Below, in pieces: positions 24,006 to 35,942 of a DNA stretch of 64,000 nt; position 1 is the first letter of the stretch; the number at the start of each line of letters is the position of its first letter. The stretch spans positions 576,898-640,897 of the forward strand of contig PDUO01000002.1 of NCBI GenBank assembly GCA_003008705.1. Reading direction: 5' to 3'. Position numbers and translations under genes: made by a program. The stretch is from Pezicula radicicola. Its lineage: Eukaryota > Ascomycota > Leotiomycetes > Helotiales > Dermateaceae. The notes under the pieces are model-generated. The model worked only from the letters and a program-made list of their open reading frames with translations. It was not told where the DNA came from and searched no databases.

Positions 24006-24296
24006 ATGGCTGAGTATATGAGGACCAATCCACAACCTACAAACACATCTCAGTCCCTCCAAAGCCCCTCTCGCACTTTCGGCGGTCCGCAGGGTAGTAT
24101 CATTGAAGATTCTGAGATTGAATGTGTCGGTAATGGTGGTGGATCTGCTACAAGTCGTCGCTCAGTTGAATCCAAGTTTTTGGTTTGGAAAAGTGAGGAT
24201 TTGGAAGTAGATATGGTTTGGTTTTGTTTCAATCATTTGAATTTTCATTGTTTGCTAGTATTATCTTGTGATGTTAAGATGAAAATTGTGTGGTGA
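24006..24296 (+). CDS. Hypothetical short protein, weak candidate
   Basis: An ATG in good context (CATCAACATGGC) after a CT-rich leader opens a frame of 96 codons. The first about 60 residues are polar (Ser/Thr/Gly-rich), and the end turns hydrophobic. The change of character near 24214 suggests an unrecognised intron (GTTTGG donor) and a different true C-terminus. No family is recognised. Confidence 0.33.
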   Translation: MAEYMRTNPQPTNTSQSLQSPSRTFGGPQGSIIEDSEIECVGNGGGSATSRRSVESKFLVWKSEDLEVDMVWFCFNHLNFHCLLVLSCDVKMKIVW

Positions 24297-24750
24297 TAAC
24301 TCCGATGTGATGACCCAGGCGGTAAGGACTGTGGTGTACCGGTACTGTGTAATTATATTGGAGATGTGATTGGAAATTCGTTTAAAGGTTATGAACGATG
24401 TTGAATCGTTCATACCCAGGATGGTTGCGACATAGATGTACGGTTTCGATGCCGTTGTTTAGGTCGAAGAGTGGAGTTGTTGGGGGAAAAAAGCTCTGAT
24501 GAAAGTCTTTGCGCATTTCTCCATGACCGAATGACAAATGTTGGAAAGAATGCTCGACAGGCCCATTAAGTGTAACGATATTGAAAGGTGACTCTGAAGT
24601 CCTCGTCACAGAGGAAACCAATATAATCAAGCTTCTGGCGGAATGCGTAAGCATAGATTTGCCCCTCCAACCCGAACGCCATTCAAGACTCCACATGCGA
24701 CCATAAAGGGAAGAGAGGAGAGTGTGGATACTCAAGAGACTATTCTTTCT

Positions 24751-25158
24751 TCAGGGATCCGTGTAATCGATATCGCCAAAGAGACTCATCAAGACTCCCA
24801 GCATAGGAGCACAAAGTGCTACATCGTCGTAAACATCTCCGCCGAAGAACCTCAACTGTTCGCGTTCCATCTGCAACCTCTCGAACTCTTGCAGGGCCTT
24901 TTTCTCCTCTGCCTCACGCGCTTTCCAGCGTTGCCAACTCTGTTCGAAGTTTTGACGGAAGAGTGGCGACCCGTTCGGGCGGTCGGAGGGGAGAGTGATG
25001 GTCAAGTCGCGAGCTTCAAGGATACCTTCGTTGCAATCGAGTGAGTGCTGCATGTTGCTCTTGCGGGAGATGGTACGCCGGGTCCTTGAGCCGGGACGCT
25101 CTCGCCGCCTATTTTGACGATGATGCGGCGCATTTGTGGAAGCATTGAGAATGACCAT
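24751..25158 (-). CDS. Hypothetical protein with charged helix, weak candidate
   Basis: ATG at 25158 to a stop at 24751, 135 aa. It starts with an Arg-rich stretch (RQNRRRERPGSRTRRTISR). A highly charged, probably helical segment follows (SWQRWKAREAEEKKALQEFE and on), and the C-terminus is hydrophobic. A second open frame on the same strand (24735-24382) could be a further exon or chance. No family is recognised; coding status rests on length and composition only. Confidence 0.35.
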   Translation of the reverse strand: MVILNASTNAPHHRQNRRRERPGSRTRRTISRKSNMQHSLDCNEGILEARDLTITLPSDRPNGSPLFRQNFEQSWQRWKAREAEEKKALQEFERLQMEREQLRFFGGDVYDDVALCAPMLGVLMSLFGDIDYTDP

Positions 25159-26702
25159 ATTGACTGCGACTCGAGTTTTGTTTTTTCTTTGTTGTTGTCT
25201 TTCTTTTCCTTTGGTACACTCTAGAAGAAGAGGATGTATCCAAAAAGGATGAGGGAATGAGGAGGTCTGCGATGAGACGGGAGGGGAAAAACATACAGAA
25301 TTCAAGGGATACGCATCTTTTTATACCTTTTCATTCAAGACATGGTAGAGTCACCCACTTGGGCTACCTTAGTTATGTGGAATCACGAGAATGACTCGAA
25401 TTGGTGTCATGTGTTTGGGCATCAAGCACATCATCATGGTGCTCTGGCTGATCCGACAACGGTGAGAACACCCTCGAACTACGCAGATGAGTCACCGATG
25501 CCAGGTCGCAGGTCAAGCATCGTGGCAGTGTGGGTCGCAAGGCAGATCTGGGGGGAAAAGCTAGGCGAGAGGCGGAATTCCAGCAAAACTATTGCTTGTG
25601 ATTCTTTGGAGCCGATGGTACGAAGGACTAGATTTGCATTGCGAGGTTGTGAATGTTGTTGTGTTGAGAAAGAGAAATGCAATGCGCTGCAATGCAATGC
25701 ACTTGAAGTGGCGGTGCAGGGCGATGGTGTGGCGAATCCTTGTATCCCTGAATAAGCGAGCCCTTAATCAACTCTTCAACTCTTCCAGAAGCGAAGAAAG
25801 GAGGACGCAACTATCACGAGCCTAAAATCCACTACCTAAAAGGCTGCAGTCGACGTAATCATACACACCTCAGTACGCAGTAGGCGGCTATGCAAGGTCT
25901 TGTTTCATTAATAATAAGTAACTATCATGTGGTCTTGAGACCTCAAATGCGCTCCAATCGGAAGTCTGTGTTTAATCACGTGATTATATATATCTACCCA
26001 CAAAAGGGAGTCGACGTTGATCGAGGTAACACTGGTCAGTCTTGTAGGTACGGAGGTTTACATCCCAAGTATCTTATTCTGTTGTTGAAGTGCGAATGCT
26101 GCTGTTGCCTACTGATGTCTCTTCTCCGAGAGCGCCGAGTGACTCAGGTTCTAGACGAAAGTATTTTGAAAAAGACATGTACTCATAATATTGAAACGCC
26201 TCCCGTAATTCCCGGGCCGTATCGCACTTTTGCAGATACGAATCATATACTTTCCTGTTGGTGCCTTGAGCGGTGGCACCTCTATGATCTAGAGAAGACT
26301 CAAAAGGTGAACTCGCTACCTCACCTGCCTGAAGATAATAGGCAGCCAGAGCCACACGCGGTACCGGCTTGCCACACTGAAGTTGAGAAAGTAGTTGCTT
26401 ATGAATTGATTCATTTCTATGTACTCAGTCAGTCTAAAAGCAAAGTCGGAATTCATTCATAAGACCCTTCTCGCCACGACATACTGTCCACTATACTGCA
26501 GTCGCCTTCATATGATCTATGTGCAAAGTCGTTCCCGCACCACATCCACTTTTCGGAAAACCGCTATTAAATTACCATTAAAAAGGTCGTTATGTAGCTA
26601 CACTCATCCAAGCAATCTCGACTCCAATCCAATTTGGATTGCGCGAGCCGACCAATGCGAAAGTGAACTAAAGCCAAGAAATTTGGTGCCCATTGCCAAC
26701 TC
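25159..26702. other. Intergenic, no supported gene
   Basis: ORFs at 25342-25755 (+) and 25890-26462 (+) have no family resemblance and no convincing starts. A small AATGC-rich repetitive patch lies at about 25675-25700. Nothing else stands out. Confidence 0.45.
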
Positions 26703-27460
26703 TTAGTTTGCGATAGCATTGACAACGGCAGGAATCGGGCCAGGTGTAGTGCAAGCCGTGAAGACACCAGTAGCAGTGCTACGAGATGTACAAGGCAGGC
26801 TGAAGTTGGTCGCCTGAGTGAAGTACTCAACGACATCATATGGAGGTGGATATTGTCTGATATTATACGTTAGCACCACTCAACAACACAAGGGGAATGG
26901 CCACGGACGTAGGATTGGAGAACTCATGAGCGAATTCGATGCTGAAAGCGCCTAGAGAGGTCCAGGAGTTGAACTTCCAGTAGAAGTAGTCATTGTCAGT
27001 ATTGGTGAAGTCACAGAGGACGTAGTTGGTGGGGTAGTTGTTGGTGGTGTTTGTCTGAGTCCAATCATGTGTGCAGATAGTAGAGGTGTTGGAGTTTGGG
27101 TCGGCGAACATGACTGTTTGTGTTGTCAGTAGGTGCATTGGGAGAAGCTTGATGTGATAGATGGAGCTTACAAGAGATTGTGCGGTTATTGGTAGTATCT
27201 GCAGACTTGAAGTCCTCCGTGTAGAGGTCGTAGAGTTCAAAGTTGGCGATGTGGACAGTATCTGCAGCGCGGCTAGGAAGCTTACGGGCAGATCGACGGG
27301 CAGACTTGATAGCATCGATAGGATAGGTTTCCGGAAGATGACGAGCAAGGCGTGTACGTGCAACACGGCTTGAGGAACGTTCGATGTCTTGACCTCGAAG
27401 CAAGGCATTGGCGGAGAGCGCAAAAGCCACGAGGAGGCTGCAGATCTGATGGAAGTGCAT
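26703..27460 (-). CDS. Small secreted protein, possible effector-type, unknown function
   Basis: Exons on the minus strand are 27460-27172, 27113-26909 and 26856-26703 (215 aa). Exon lengths sum to 648 nt. Intron 1 (58 nt) has GTAAGC and ACAG. Intron 2 (52 nt) has an unusual GTCCGT donor but a perfect GCTAAC branch and TCAG acceptor; using it extends the protein by about 50 residues in frame. Residues 1-19 are a signal peptide. A basic pro-like region follows with RR and KLPSR, possible Kex2 sites. The mature part has about 190-200 residues' worth of Asn/Thr/Tyr/Trp-rich, beta-type sequence with four or more cysteines, and starts with a segment like VHIANFELYDLYTEDFK. Fold resemblance to Alt a 1-like fungal secreted proteins is only an impression. 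Confidence 0.8.
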
Positions 27461-29933
27461 GGTTGCAGATTAATATGAGGCTTGAGAACTCTGATGTGGT
27501 AGAGAATCTTGCGCAGGTGATTTTATCTGAGGAAGGAGTAGGTTTGGATTTTGTTGTAAGATGATGAAAGGAAGCAGGCGAGAGAGCTTTCCCTTTGTAT
27601 TAAACGGAATTTTCTGGTGTGAGACAGAAAGCGGTGGTTGCGAGAGGAGTTAAAAACAAAAGGCTTGGGTGATGTCAAAAGTGAGCTCAATAACTCCAAA
27701 TCTGTCGAATAGGCAACTTGAGGAGCACAACCAAGCAACCTAAGCAAAAAAGGACCCGTAAGTACGCAAGTTCAACACGCGATGAACGCACGTCGCCGAT
27801 GCTTTTCGGTTGGTATGTATCTTGACGGAGCACAAATGTTTGGATCAGAAGTCTCCGGAGTCGAACACAAGAAGCATATACGAAGTATACAGAAGCGAAG
27901 GGATACAGAACATGTTGGCCATGCAGTGCAGAGAAGTTTTGATGTCTGGCCGGTTGTATCGGTCACTAACTGTTCATCCAATTCAGCCTGCCGAGATGGG
28001 ACACCCTTGGAGAACCCCGCGGTACCTGAAGATCATTATCCCACTAATCCCACTTGGCCATCGCCAATAAGAATTAGATCTGCCCATCGGAGTGGTGATC
28101 GCTGACCGAAAGAGGTTGTTTGAAACAGTCTCCATGCAGGCAGCGAAGCGAAAGAGATGAATTGAGATGGTCACTGGACGTGGAATAGGAGTACCAGTAC
28201 AAATAATACGATATTATGCATTGGCGTTGTGGGTAAAGCATAAATCACTTGAATTGCTGCCAGTGCAGAGAGAGAAAGAGAGAGCTTTCTCGGATTATGC
28301 CAAAAGCATGCTGAATTGGCTTGGCTTACCCGTGCGAGAGTGAGAACTGGTTGTGGACTGGGAAACGGAGATTGGTGATGATTGAGCAGCAAGAACCGTG
28401 ACCGACCATGCACGCAGGCAGGATGGGCAGCGACATCATCATCTGTTTGATCTCTGGGTCTTTGTCCATGTACATGGCATCGCCTGTCCCCGGTAATATG
28501 GAAGCGTGCTCTGCTGGCATGTGTTCTTCGTGTACCGATCGTGGGAAGCGCTCCTCGAAGAGGATATCCCTCTGCAGCCTGCAGCCATCCATGCTGTCGG
28601 TTTCCGCCTTGGGAGGATATCAATTAATAGGGTATACGTACGCGCCCAATACTCTGGACTGCAAGGTATTCCAAATCATGTGGTTTCTGTTTGTTCTTGT
28701 TGCGTTGTTAGATGTATCCAGGAAGAAGCTGGCACGAGCTGTTCGATGATGCTGTTGATCATCCAGGTGCAGCCTTCCTGCTAACTTGCACAGATTCTAT
28801 TTATAGACGCGCAACTACTGAGGTTGTATAAGAGACGCATATTCTTCTGCTCTCTTGATATTCCACTATCGTGGTGGTGTAAACACTCATTAAATCGTCC
28901 GCAGGGCGAAAGCGGTGCGAGAACTGTAGGCATTGCAGAATTTGTCAGGGTAGTCAATCCGTGTTGGTAGCGGACTTTTGAGTCTTTGATGATCTCTCTG
29001 CTTAACTCCTGGATACTACCATCATTGCCATCGATTAGCAGCATCCTATATAAATAATATTTCTCTTGCTTTAGACCCAGCCATACTGACGGTATTCTCT
29101 TTTCTCTCCCTCTCTCTTTTTTTAAAAAAAAAAAAAACCTCTCGATACCTTCCAGGAACCGATCCACCTCTTATTACTGTACTTGCCAAGCCAGTACAGA
29201 ATCTTAGATAAAATCTTGGGCCTAGATGAGAGATATGAGTCTCATCGAAAGGAAATCTTCTTGTCTCCTTTGGTGCTGGCATCGGCAATTCTCTGGTCAC
29301 TCTAGAATACGGTAAAGAATGGTCCTGTAATGTTGATCTTGCTCGCTAGGAATCCTACACGTCCTACACGTGACGGGGGTGCGAATCTCGAGCGGTTTAA
29401 ATTCATGGCTTCCACTCGAGAAGGGTTTGTGGGCGCTCCTCCCAGCATTTAGCCTGAACCAGAGTCTCAATATGATACAGAGGTAGCTCCTCTCAAAGGA
29501 TTGTGTTGCAATGCCGCTCCTCTCCTGTCTTTGTCCACTGTCGACTCTCTAGTAGCCGCAGCATCTTCTGGCGAATAAGCATGATGTTCTTGAAAGCTGA
29601 GCCCCGATGCTCCCTGGTGGCTGCTGCCCCTTCTCTCCAATTCATCTGCAAGTCGTGAAGATACTTGGCCAAATTGAGCACGATTGCTATTATTATCCAT
29701 CACATAGCACGCAGCATCTAGCACCAGAATTCTTTTGGTACCATCTCATCTGAACTTTTGGCTGTATTCCCAGCCACCAGGGTCTCCCAGACAGCGCCCT
29801 TCACAGCCTGGGAACGCCATCAACAATCATCCTCGACAGGCTCCTGTAGCCCCACCATCGTTGGCTGTGCAGTGCCAAATACACAAACACCATTAACGCA
29901 TCGTGAGCTTCGGCCACGAGCGTCTTCATTCAA
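27461..29933. other. Intergenic, no firm gene
   Basis: 2.5 kb. A minus-strand frame at 28592-28326 (88 codons) and a plus-strand frame at 28408-28749 overlap each other. The minus one looks slightly more protein-like, but no family or splice structure could be confirmed. A T/A homopolymer pair (about 29115-29140) and a GAGAGAAAGAGAGAG patch (about 28268-28283) are the only repeats seen. Confidence 0.45.
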
Positions 29934-32533
29934 ATGCCATCGTTCGGCTTCAGTAAGCACAGTAATCGTTCAAAGCAGGACCTGATTGATCCTAAAGCAT
30001 TGGGTTCGGGTACGCCTCCCTCAGGCGGCTCAGCAGACGACCTGGGAGCTTCTCAAGCAAGAACGACCCAACAACATAATCAGGCCCAGAATCTCCAAAG
30101 TCGCAACGAACAACGCCAGTCATACATTTTGCAGCATCCGAATCCAGACGTCGAACATCGTCCCTACCAGCCCACTGGAGACGCACTGTCACGTTCGCCT
30201 TCGACGCGCTACACTGCTGCCCCTCAGCCCTACCCCTCCTCCCAAAGACCCCCCTCACAAGCTGGCAGTTCTGCAGACGATCTTGCTCTTGACGCTCGAC
30301 GACTGCAGAATCAGGGACGTAGAAATACAGGACAGCCCTTACAACAGGCGCAACCAGCCAACGTGGAGCCGAAGAAGAAAGGCTTCTTTTCGGGGCTGAG
30401 GTCGAACAAAGCGCCAGAACATAAGCATAGTGCCTCGCAGCCGCCCGCCAGTTCTTACAACAACACTTCTGGTCTTGCTCGCAGGATCTCAAAGAAACAC
30501 CAGGACAACCCTTCCACTATACGAACAGTCCAACAAGTCGAGTCTTCGCAGCGTCGTGCTCCGCTCGATTGGGGCCCGCCAGAGGAGGAATCCAACAACC
30601 ATCTGCCATCCCCGCTGGAAGGGGTTGAAGACGAGACAGGATTGGATCCATATCAGATTAGAGGTTCTCAAGAACAAGGTTACAGTGGGAGTCAAGAACA
30701 AATTCAACAACACAATATTGGGTCCACCCAAGGTGATTCACAACTGCCCCAATTCATTAACAGACAAAGACTCACACCAATCATCTCCAGCTCCCCATCA
30801 ACCTCAGCGTCATTCTCCAGAATCGGCGCAACCAAACCGATTTCACTTGCAAAACCCGATACATTCTCAACAATACAACAATCCACCTGGAAACCTAGTC
30901 ATTGCTGACCAGTTTCGACAACAGAATCCAGAAACGGTCTCACAGCTATCCTACGAATCACCCACTGACCAGGGCGCCGAGCAACGTCCCAATTCTGTAC
31001 AATCCAACGGACCTTCTACTGGCAACTATCCATCTCAGCGCCAAGATTATCAGGAACGCTCTTCAACACAGGGCTCACGGCCTGCAGCACAGCAATCAGC
31101 TATGGCACCACCTCCAGCCTCATCACAGCAGAATCGCAGACCCGCGGACCCAAAATTGAGTTTACAAAGCGCTTCAGATGCACAAGGGCAGCCCCCACCC
31201 AATTATCAGCCTCGCAACCAACCTGCTACTCCTGGACTGAGTCCGCATCCTTCAAACGTTAGCGCACAGGGGTCAACCTATAGAGGTGGTCCTTCACAAA
31301 GAGAGCAATTTAATCAGTCTGGGAATGGGGAGCAAGGACGAAGCACGCCACCTCCTGCATCGGGGGACAGAGACATTAATGACGCCTACAAAGAGCTATG
31401 TAAGTCATAGACTTTATGTTACCTTTCAGGATGAAATTGCTAAACTACACCTAGCGACAAAGTATAAGAAGGTGAAAGGCCTCTATTTTGACAAGACTGC
31501 GCAGGTCGAGCAACTTCAGAATACCCTTGCAAATCAACGATTATCACAATCTCGAACCTCTCTCGACGATGGAGAATATATGACACGCTTTCAGCGACTG
31601 GATGGAGCTATCACAAATCTTGCCTTCAATATTCGAAAGGATTGGCGATCAGTTCCATCGTGGATAGCACCATACGTCAATCAAGATGCACTTAAGATTG
31701 GGAAGCAGGAAATGACCGCCGTAGGCCGATCGTGCATAACCAAATTTTTGGTTGATGAGGTTTTCAGTAAGAGTTTCCATCCGGGGTTGGAGCCTGATTT
31801 AAGCACAAGTCTGAAGGCTATCGAACAAAACATCCGTCGCTTCTCGCCAGCGTTTAACAATCAGGAAGAACACGATGCTTTAACCTCCAAAGTGGTCCAA
31901 TGGAGATTAACAACTCTCGATGGTCTGAAGGATGTGCTCAATTCGCCCGGAAGCGAGGAGTGCAGGAAACTATTCGCTCAGATGGCGACGACCAACATGA
32001 CTGCAAGCTTGATTAATTTCCTCCAAGAGCCGCCACCACCAGGCATTGAAGATAGTGCTCACATGATCGTTGAATTGGCAGTGGGTATTGCTTCGAATAT
32101 ACCACTTGAGAGTCGCGATATTTCAATTACATATCCTATGCCCGGAGATGTGCTCCTGACCTCTCTGATGAAGGTTAGCGAGGGAGTTCCTGGGCTGGAG
32201 AACCCTGGAGCAGAGACCACCAGCGAAGGTGACTCCAAGAGTACAATTAGTGGTAGTAGCGATGATAAAGACTCGGAGAAAGTGGACCCGAAATCGAGGA
32301 AGGAGAAAACAAAGAGCGGCATGCTCCAGGCTATGATGGGCAGCAATAACAATTCGGCTGGCAATAAGAAACCGGTCGGCGTCTCACCTGGCGGTTCGGA
32401 AAATACTAGTGCAGGGGAAAAACGTAAGAATTCTGAAGATGGCTCTCAGAAGGTTAGGTTTTCTGGCTTTGTTAGTGTCGAGGTTAGGGGTAGACAGATT
32501 CTGAACAAAGCACCTGTTTGGACTGTCTCTTAG
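29934..32533 (+). CDS. Large disordered protein with conserved C-terminal helical domain, unknown function
   Basis: ATG at 29934 (MPSFGFSKHS). Proposed exons are 29934-30732, 30791-31399 and 31455-32533 (828 aa). The first about 470 residues are Gln/Pro/Ser-rich and almost surely disordered. An abrupt change follows to a well-ordered domain, starting with a coiled-coil-like AYKELSTKYKKVKGLYFDKT and continuing through IRKDWRSVPSWIAPYVN and EPPPPGIEDSAHMIVELAVG. The tail is charged and low-complexity. Intron 2 (31400-31454, GTAAGT, GCTAAAC, CTAG) is convincing. Intron 1 is needed because the frame shifts near 30740; 58 nt ending at 30790 is my choice, and shorter (31 or 37 nt) or longer (88 nt) alternatives keep the same frame. 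I recall similar unnamed proteins in other Pezizomycotina, but know no function. Confidence 0.8.
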
Positions 32534-33768
32534 TTTAGAGACACTACGTTAGGATAATTTCTTTTAATTCCATTGGTGGGGGAAGGGCTTTTGAATAGGA
32601 ACGGAATATTCGAATAGGTGAGCAGGAAGAAGGCGTAAACCGTGGTGCATGAGTGAGACTTTATGAGGTTAGGCTTATTATTGGAATGCGCCTAAGGACT
32701 GTGTAGATGGTAACATTATTTCTAATGAGATTGAGCTTTTGCTACGGCTTCTGGCTTTGGCCTCGCTCCATCTTTGTTTGCGTACAAAGAGATCTTGGTG
32801 GGGCATGTGTGGACGAGAAGTGTGTAAATTGAGTATTTGTTACGAAGGGCCAGGGAGAGGGATGTTGAATATAGTGCGTTTTAAATTTTTGGATATCGTA
32901 GGGAATCCGGGATAGAACACGTACGTTCTTAAAGAGTTGAGGAGTAGAGTAAGGTAGGAGGGAGCTTAGGAACTTCCAATTGTTTGTGTAGATAAATCTA
33001 GGTCATTAAGAATGGAAGTTGGTAATGAATGCTATGGGCAAAGGGTATATTAATTATATCTGGTTATGTTTTGAGTGTTTTGAAGATCTAGAACGAATGA
33101 TATTAATAGTGAAATTAAGTGATTTGGTGATGGGTGCAAAAGTGCAATTATCATGGATCAATACTTTTAACTCCTACTAAATGATAGTAGGAGTTAAAGT
33201 ACCTTACCGTGTCTACCTTAGCATCGTTACCTCATTATCTCCTATGGGATAATGTCAATTCGATTCAACTCTATCTGATATAGTAGTCTTATAACGCTTA
33301 GAGATTAATCTTCCTTCTTGAGTGTATATCTATATGCATCGCTGAGTTCTTAGTAGGCTAGGGGCTAAGGGGGGCGTTTAGAATCGTGGTAGGGGCTATA
33401 TATATATAGCGACGACGATGTTGGTAACAAGGTGTGTTACATACATAGGAGGGACTTAAAGTTGGTAGTAATTTTAGTAGGAGTAGAAGTAGCAGCTACG
33501 TATATTCACCTTAATTAGTTAAAATCTGGTATAGTGCATGCCAAATATCAAGTGCTACATGCTAAATAACAATTCCCTAAATAAACAGAAACCAGACAGA
33601 CGATAGAATATAACGCCTGCTTCCTTACTATAGGAGAGAGGAGAAAAACAAAACACCCAACCTGTCCTTTAGCAACTTATAATATCTTGAAATTGGTTGT
33701 TCAGACATCCACCCACCGACCCATCCTCTAAAACCCATCATCCCCTCACTAATTGGAAAAGTTCGAAT
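32534..33768. other. Intergenic between convergent genes
   Basis: 1.2 kb, AT-rich, holding the 3' ends of the flanking convergent genes and one strong hairpin (listed). There is a short TATATATATA tract at about 33400-33410. No coding family seen. Confidence 0.5.
33164..33200. repeat. 14-bp perfect inverted repeat (hairpin, 5-nt loop)
   Basis: Arms 33166-33179 and 33185-33198 (TTTAACTCCTACTA and its exact complement) are separated by AATGA, with outer bases partly pairing too. It lies between convergent genes, about 630 nt past the stop of the upstream one, so it is a transcript hairpin or element remnant rather than a classic terminator. Confidence 0.75.
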
Positions 33769-35942
33769 CTACCAAAACCATCCTTTCTTTCCCTTGGCTT
33801 CCCCATTTTCAGTTCCACTTTCCTTCTTTTCTTTTTCAGTCTCGCTTTTTCCTCTTCCTGCCCCGTTAATTATATCTAACATCTCCTGGCCTTTTGGTGC
33901 CGTGGTTAGATTCTCATTTCCATCTTTGGTCACGAGGAGATCGTCTTCGATGCGTACACCGCCTACGGGGTAGTATTTTTCTAGTAGGTCTTTGTTGATG
34001 TATTTGGCGTATTTTTCGGATTTGAGATGTACCTCTTCCAGGGCGTACCGGTTGAAGTAGCTGGATGGGATGTTTAGTACTGGGGATTGGGATGTAGAGG
34101 AAGAATAAAGGAGGTTTAAACTTACATTCCTGGCTCGACGGTAATTACCATATCGGGTTCGAGAGAGTAGACCGAGCTGCTACGTGGAGAGGTGCGTAAC
34201 ATTTCACAGAAAGCTGAGGTCCAATCGGCTGGATTGGAACGGAATCCATAGAGTGAGAAATCACTTTTAGTCTTGGGAGGACCAGTCAATCTTTCACCTA
34301 CATCGTGGACTTCGAGACCTACGAAATGTCCTAGGCCATGAGGGAAGAAGGCGGTTGTTGCACCTGAGAGGTAGATCTCGAGAAGCGTGCCGTTGTGGAG
34401 AAGTCCTAGTTTCATGAGTCCTTCGAGTGCTATTTTATGGGCGTGTAAGTGTACAGCGCGGAAATTACAGCCAGGTTTTACCATGGCTATGCATTCGGTT
34501 TGCATCTTGTCTACAAGGTCATAAATGTCTTTTGCTTCGGGGGTGAATGTGCCCGAGATTGGGAATGTACGTGTTACATCTGACGCGTAGTTCTTCCATT
34601 CGCAGCCAGCGTCAAGACAGACGAGTTGTTCTCCCTTCAATGGTGAGTTATTGGCTACGTAGTGCAATGTACTTGCATTTGGACCCGCTGCTGCGATGAT
34701 ACCGTATGCTTCTTCAACAAATAAGTACTATGTTTTTCTCAAAGAGCAAGAGTAAGAATCTTGAGACATGCTCCCAAAGTCATGAGACAGTGTTTCATGG
34801 ACATAAGAACAAATAAATATGTTACTTACGGCTTTTGGCATTAGCTGCTATGCAAGTCCCGGCAAATACGGCTTCGATCTCGGTCTCGTTGGACATGCGA
34901 GAAATACGGCGGAGCACGTTGGTATGTGCTCTTGCTGAGATGGCACTTGCTTTCCGGATCATGCGGAGCTCGTAAGGGCTTTTGATGGCGCGTGCTGCGT
35001 CCATTGCGGTCTTGAGCTTGATGACATCGAAAGGGGACGAGTCCAATCGGCTTGAGGAGCCATCTTTGTATGTCATTACTGTTTTGATTCCCTTGGGTGC
35101 TTGGTCATCATGGAGAAGGTAGATATATCCAAGGTTGTGGTGGGCGTAGAATGTTAGGTAGTCATCCAGCTTTGGGGTCCGTTCAACATAATCTACATCG
35201 TAGGTTGCCTTTACTTCTTCGATGGATGGAACTACTCCATTGAAGATAGCATCGTGTGGGTTACGCTGTGGTGGGATCCACAAAGTGATCTTATCGGTGT
35301 GAATGTCGTAAGTCACGACATAATTGGCTTCGTTAACTCCACTCAGGTAGTAGAAGTAACGACGTTGCCGGAATGGCGGTGGCATGTCACTGTCTTCATA
35401 GTTGGTTTCCTTGAGCCCCGGGAGGTAAATAAGACCATCTCGGACACCGAGACGTCTGGCTACAGCTCGAGCGTTCAGCTTTGCTGTGGTTGACGGCGTT
35501 AGTCCATATCCAATGAGAAACAGTTCCAACCAAATCAGTCCAACTTTGGACTAGATGAAAATGAAAGAACATTGTTAGATGGTATAACGCGGCAAGACAA
35601 TGGCCGCCAAGGAAGCATCAGTTTTGGAGCTAGCGGGTCTTTACTCCAGAGAAACTACCTCCAGGTAACGAATGATCTGATAAAGCGATAAGGGAAAATA
35701 GCAATAGTTATAAGCACCAACCTGGATATTTCTCCACGGGAATAGGCTTGTATTCGATAGACCTAGAATACAGGTTAGCCAGAGGCATACGTGGGCGAGT
35801 TTATACTACCGGCCGCTATTGGAATCAAGAAATGCGGGGAAAGCTAGAAACGAGGAGGAACATACAAAGCATCGAACTCCTCCACAAAGACCAAGTCATC
35901 ACAGAGCTCCCTCTGGTGATCCATGTTTGGTTGTGAGGCCAT
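33769..35942 (-). CDS. Xaa-Pro aminopeptidase / prolidase-like metallopeptidase (M24B)
   Basis: Removes N-terminal residues next to proline or cleaves X-Pro dipeptides; cytosolic, dinuclear metal. Exons on the minus strand are 35942-35866, 35762-35722, 35483-34830, 34711-34126 and 34060-33769 (549 aa), all in phase. Two small 5' exons encode the start ([10 protein letters not shown]) and VEKYP, joined to [13 protein letters not shown] as expected. The intermediate stretch after 35529 is intron, despite being open. The N-domain has [21 protein letters not shown]. Metal ligands are all present: Asp291 in CLDAG, Asp302 in ASDVTRTFP, His386 in HGLGHFVG, Glu450 in VEPGIYF (restored by intron 4) and Glu491 in RIEDDLLV. 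The tail is Lys/Glu-rich. The branch sites GACTAACG (intron 2) and TACTAAAC (intron 4) support the model. The family includes pepP-type fungal prolidases. Confidence 0.94.

Noticed and set aside
25342..25755. 137-codon plus-strand ORF
   Set aside because: Low-complexity AATGC run inside it and no family resemblance.
28326..28749. Minus frame (28592-28326) and plus frame (28408-28749) on the same bases
   Set aside because: The minus frame is mildly protein-like, but neither shows a family or coherent splice structure.
35484..35529. Extension of the aminopeptidase exon to an upstream TTG start
   Set aside because: The stretch contains a CTAAC branch and CCACAG acceptor; splicing there joins VEKYP to AKLNARA as the family requires.
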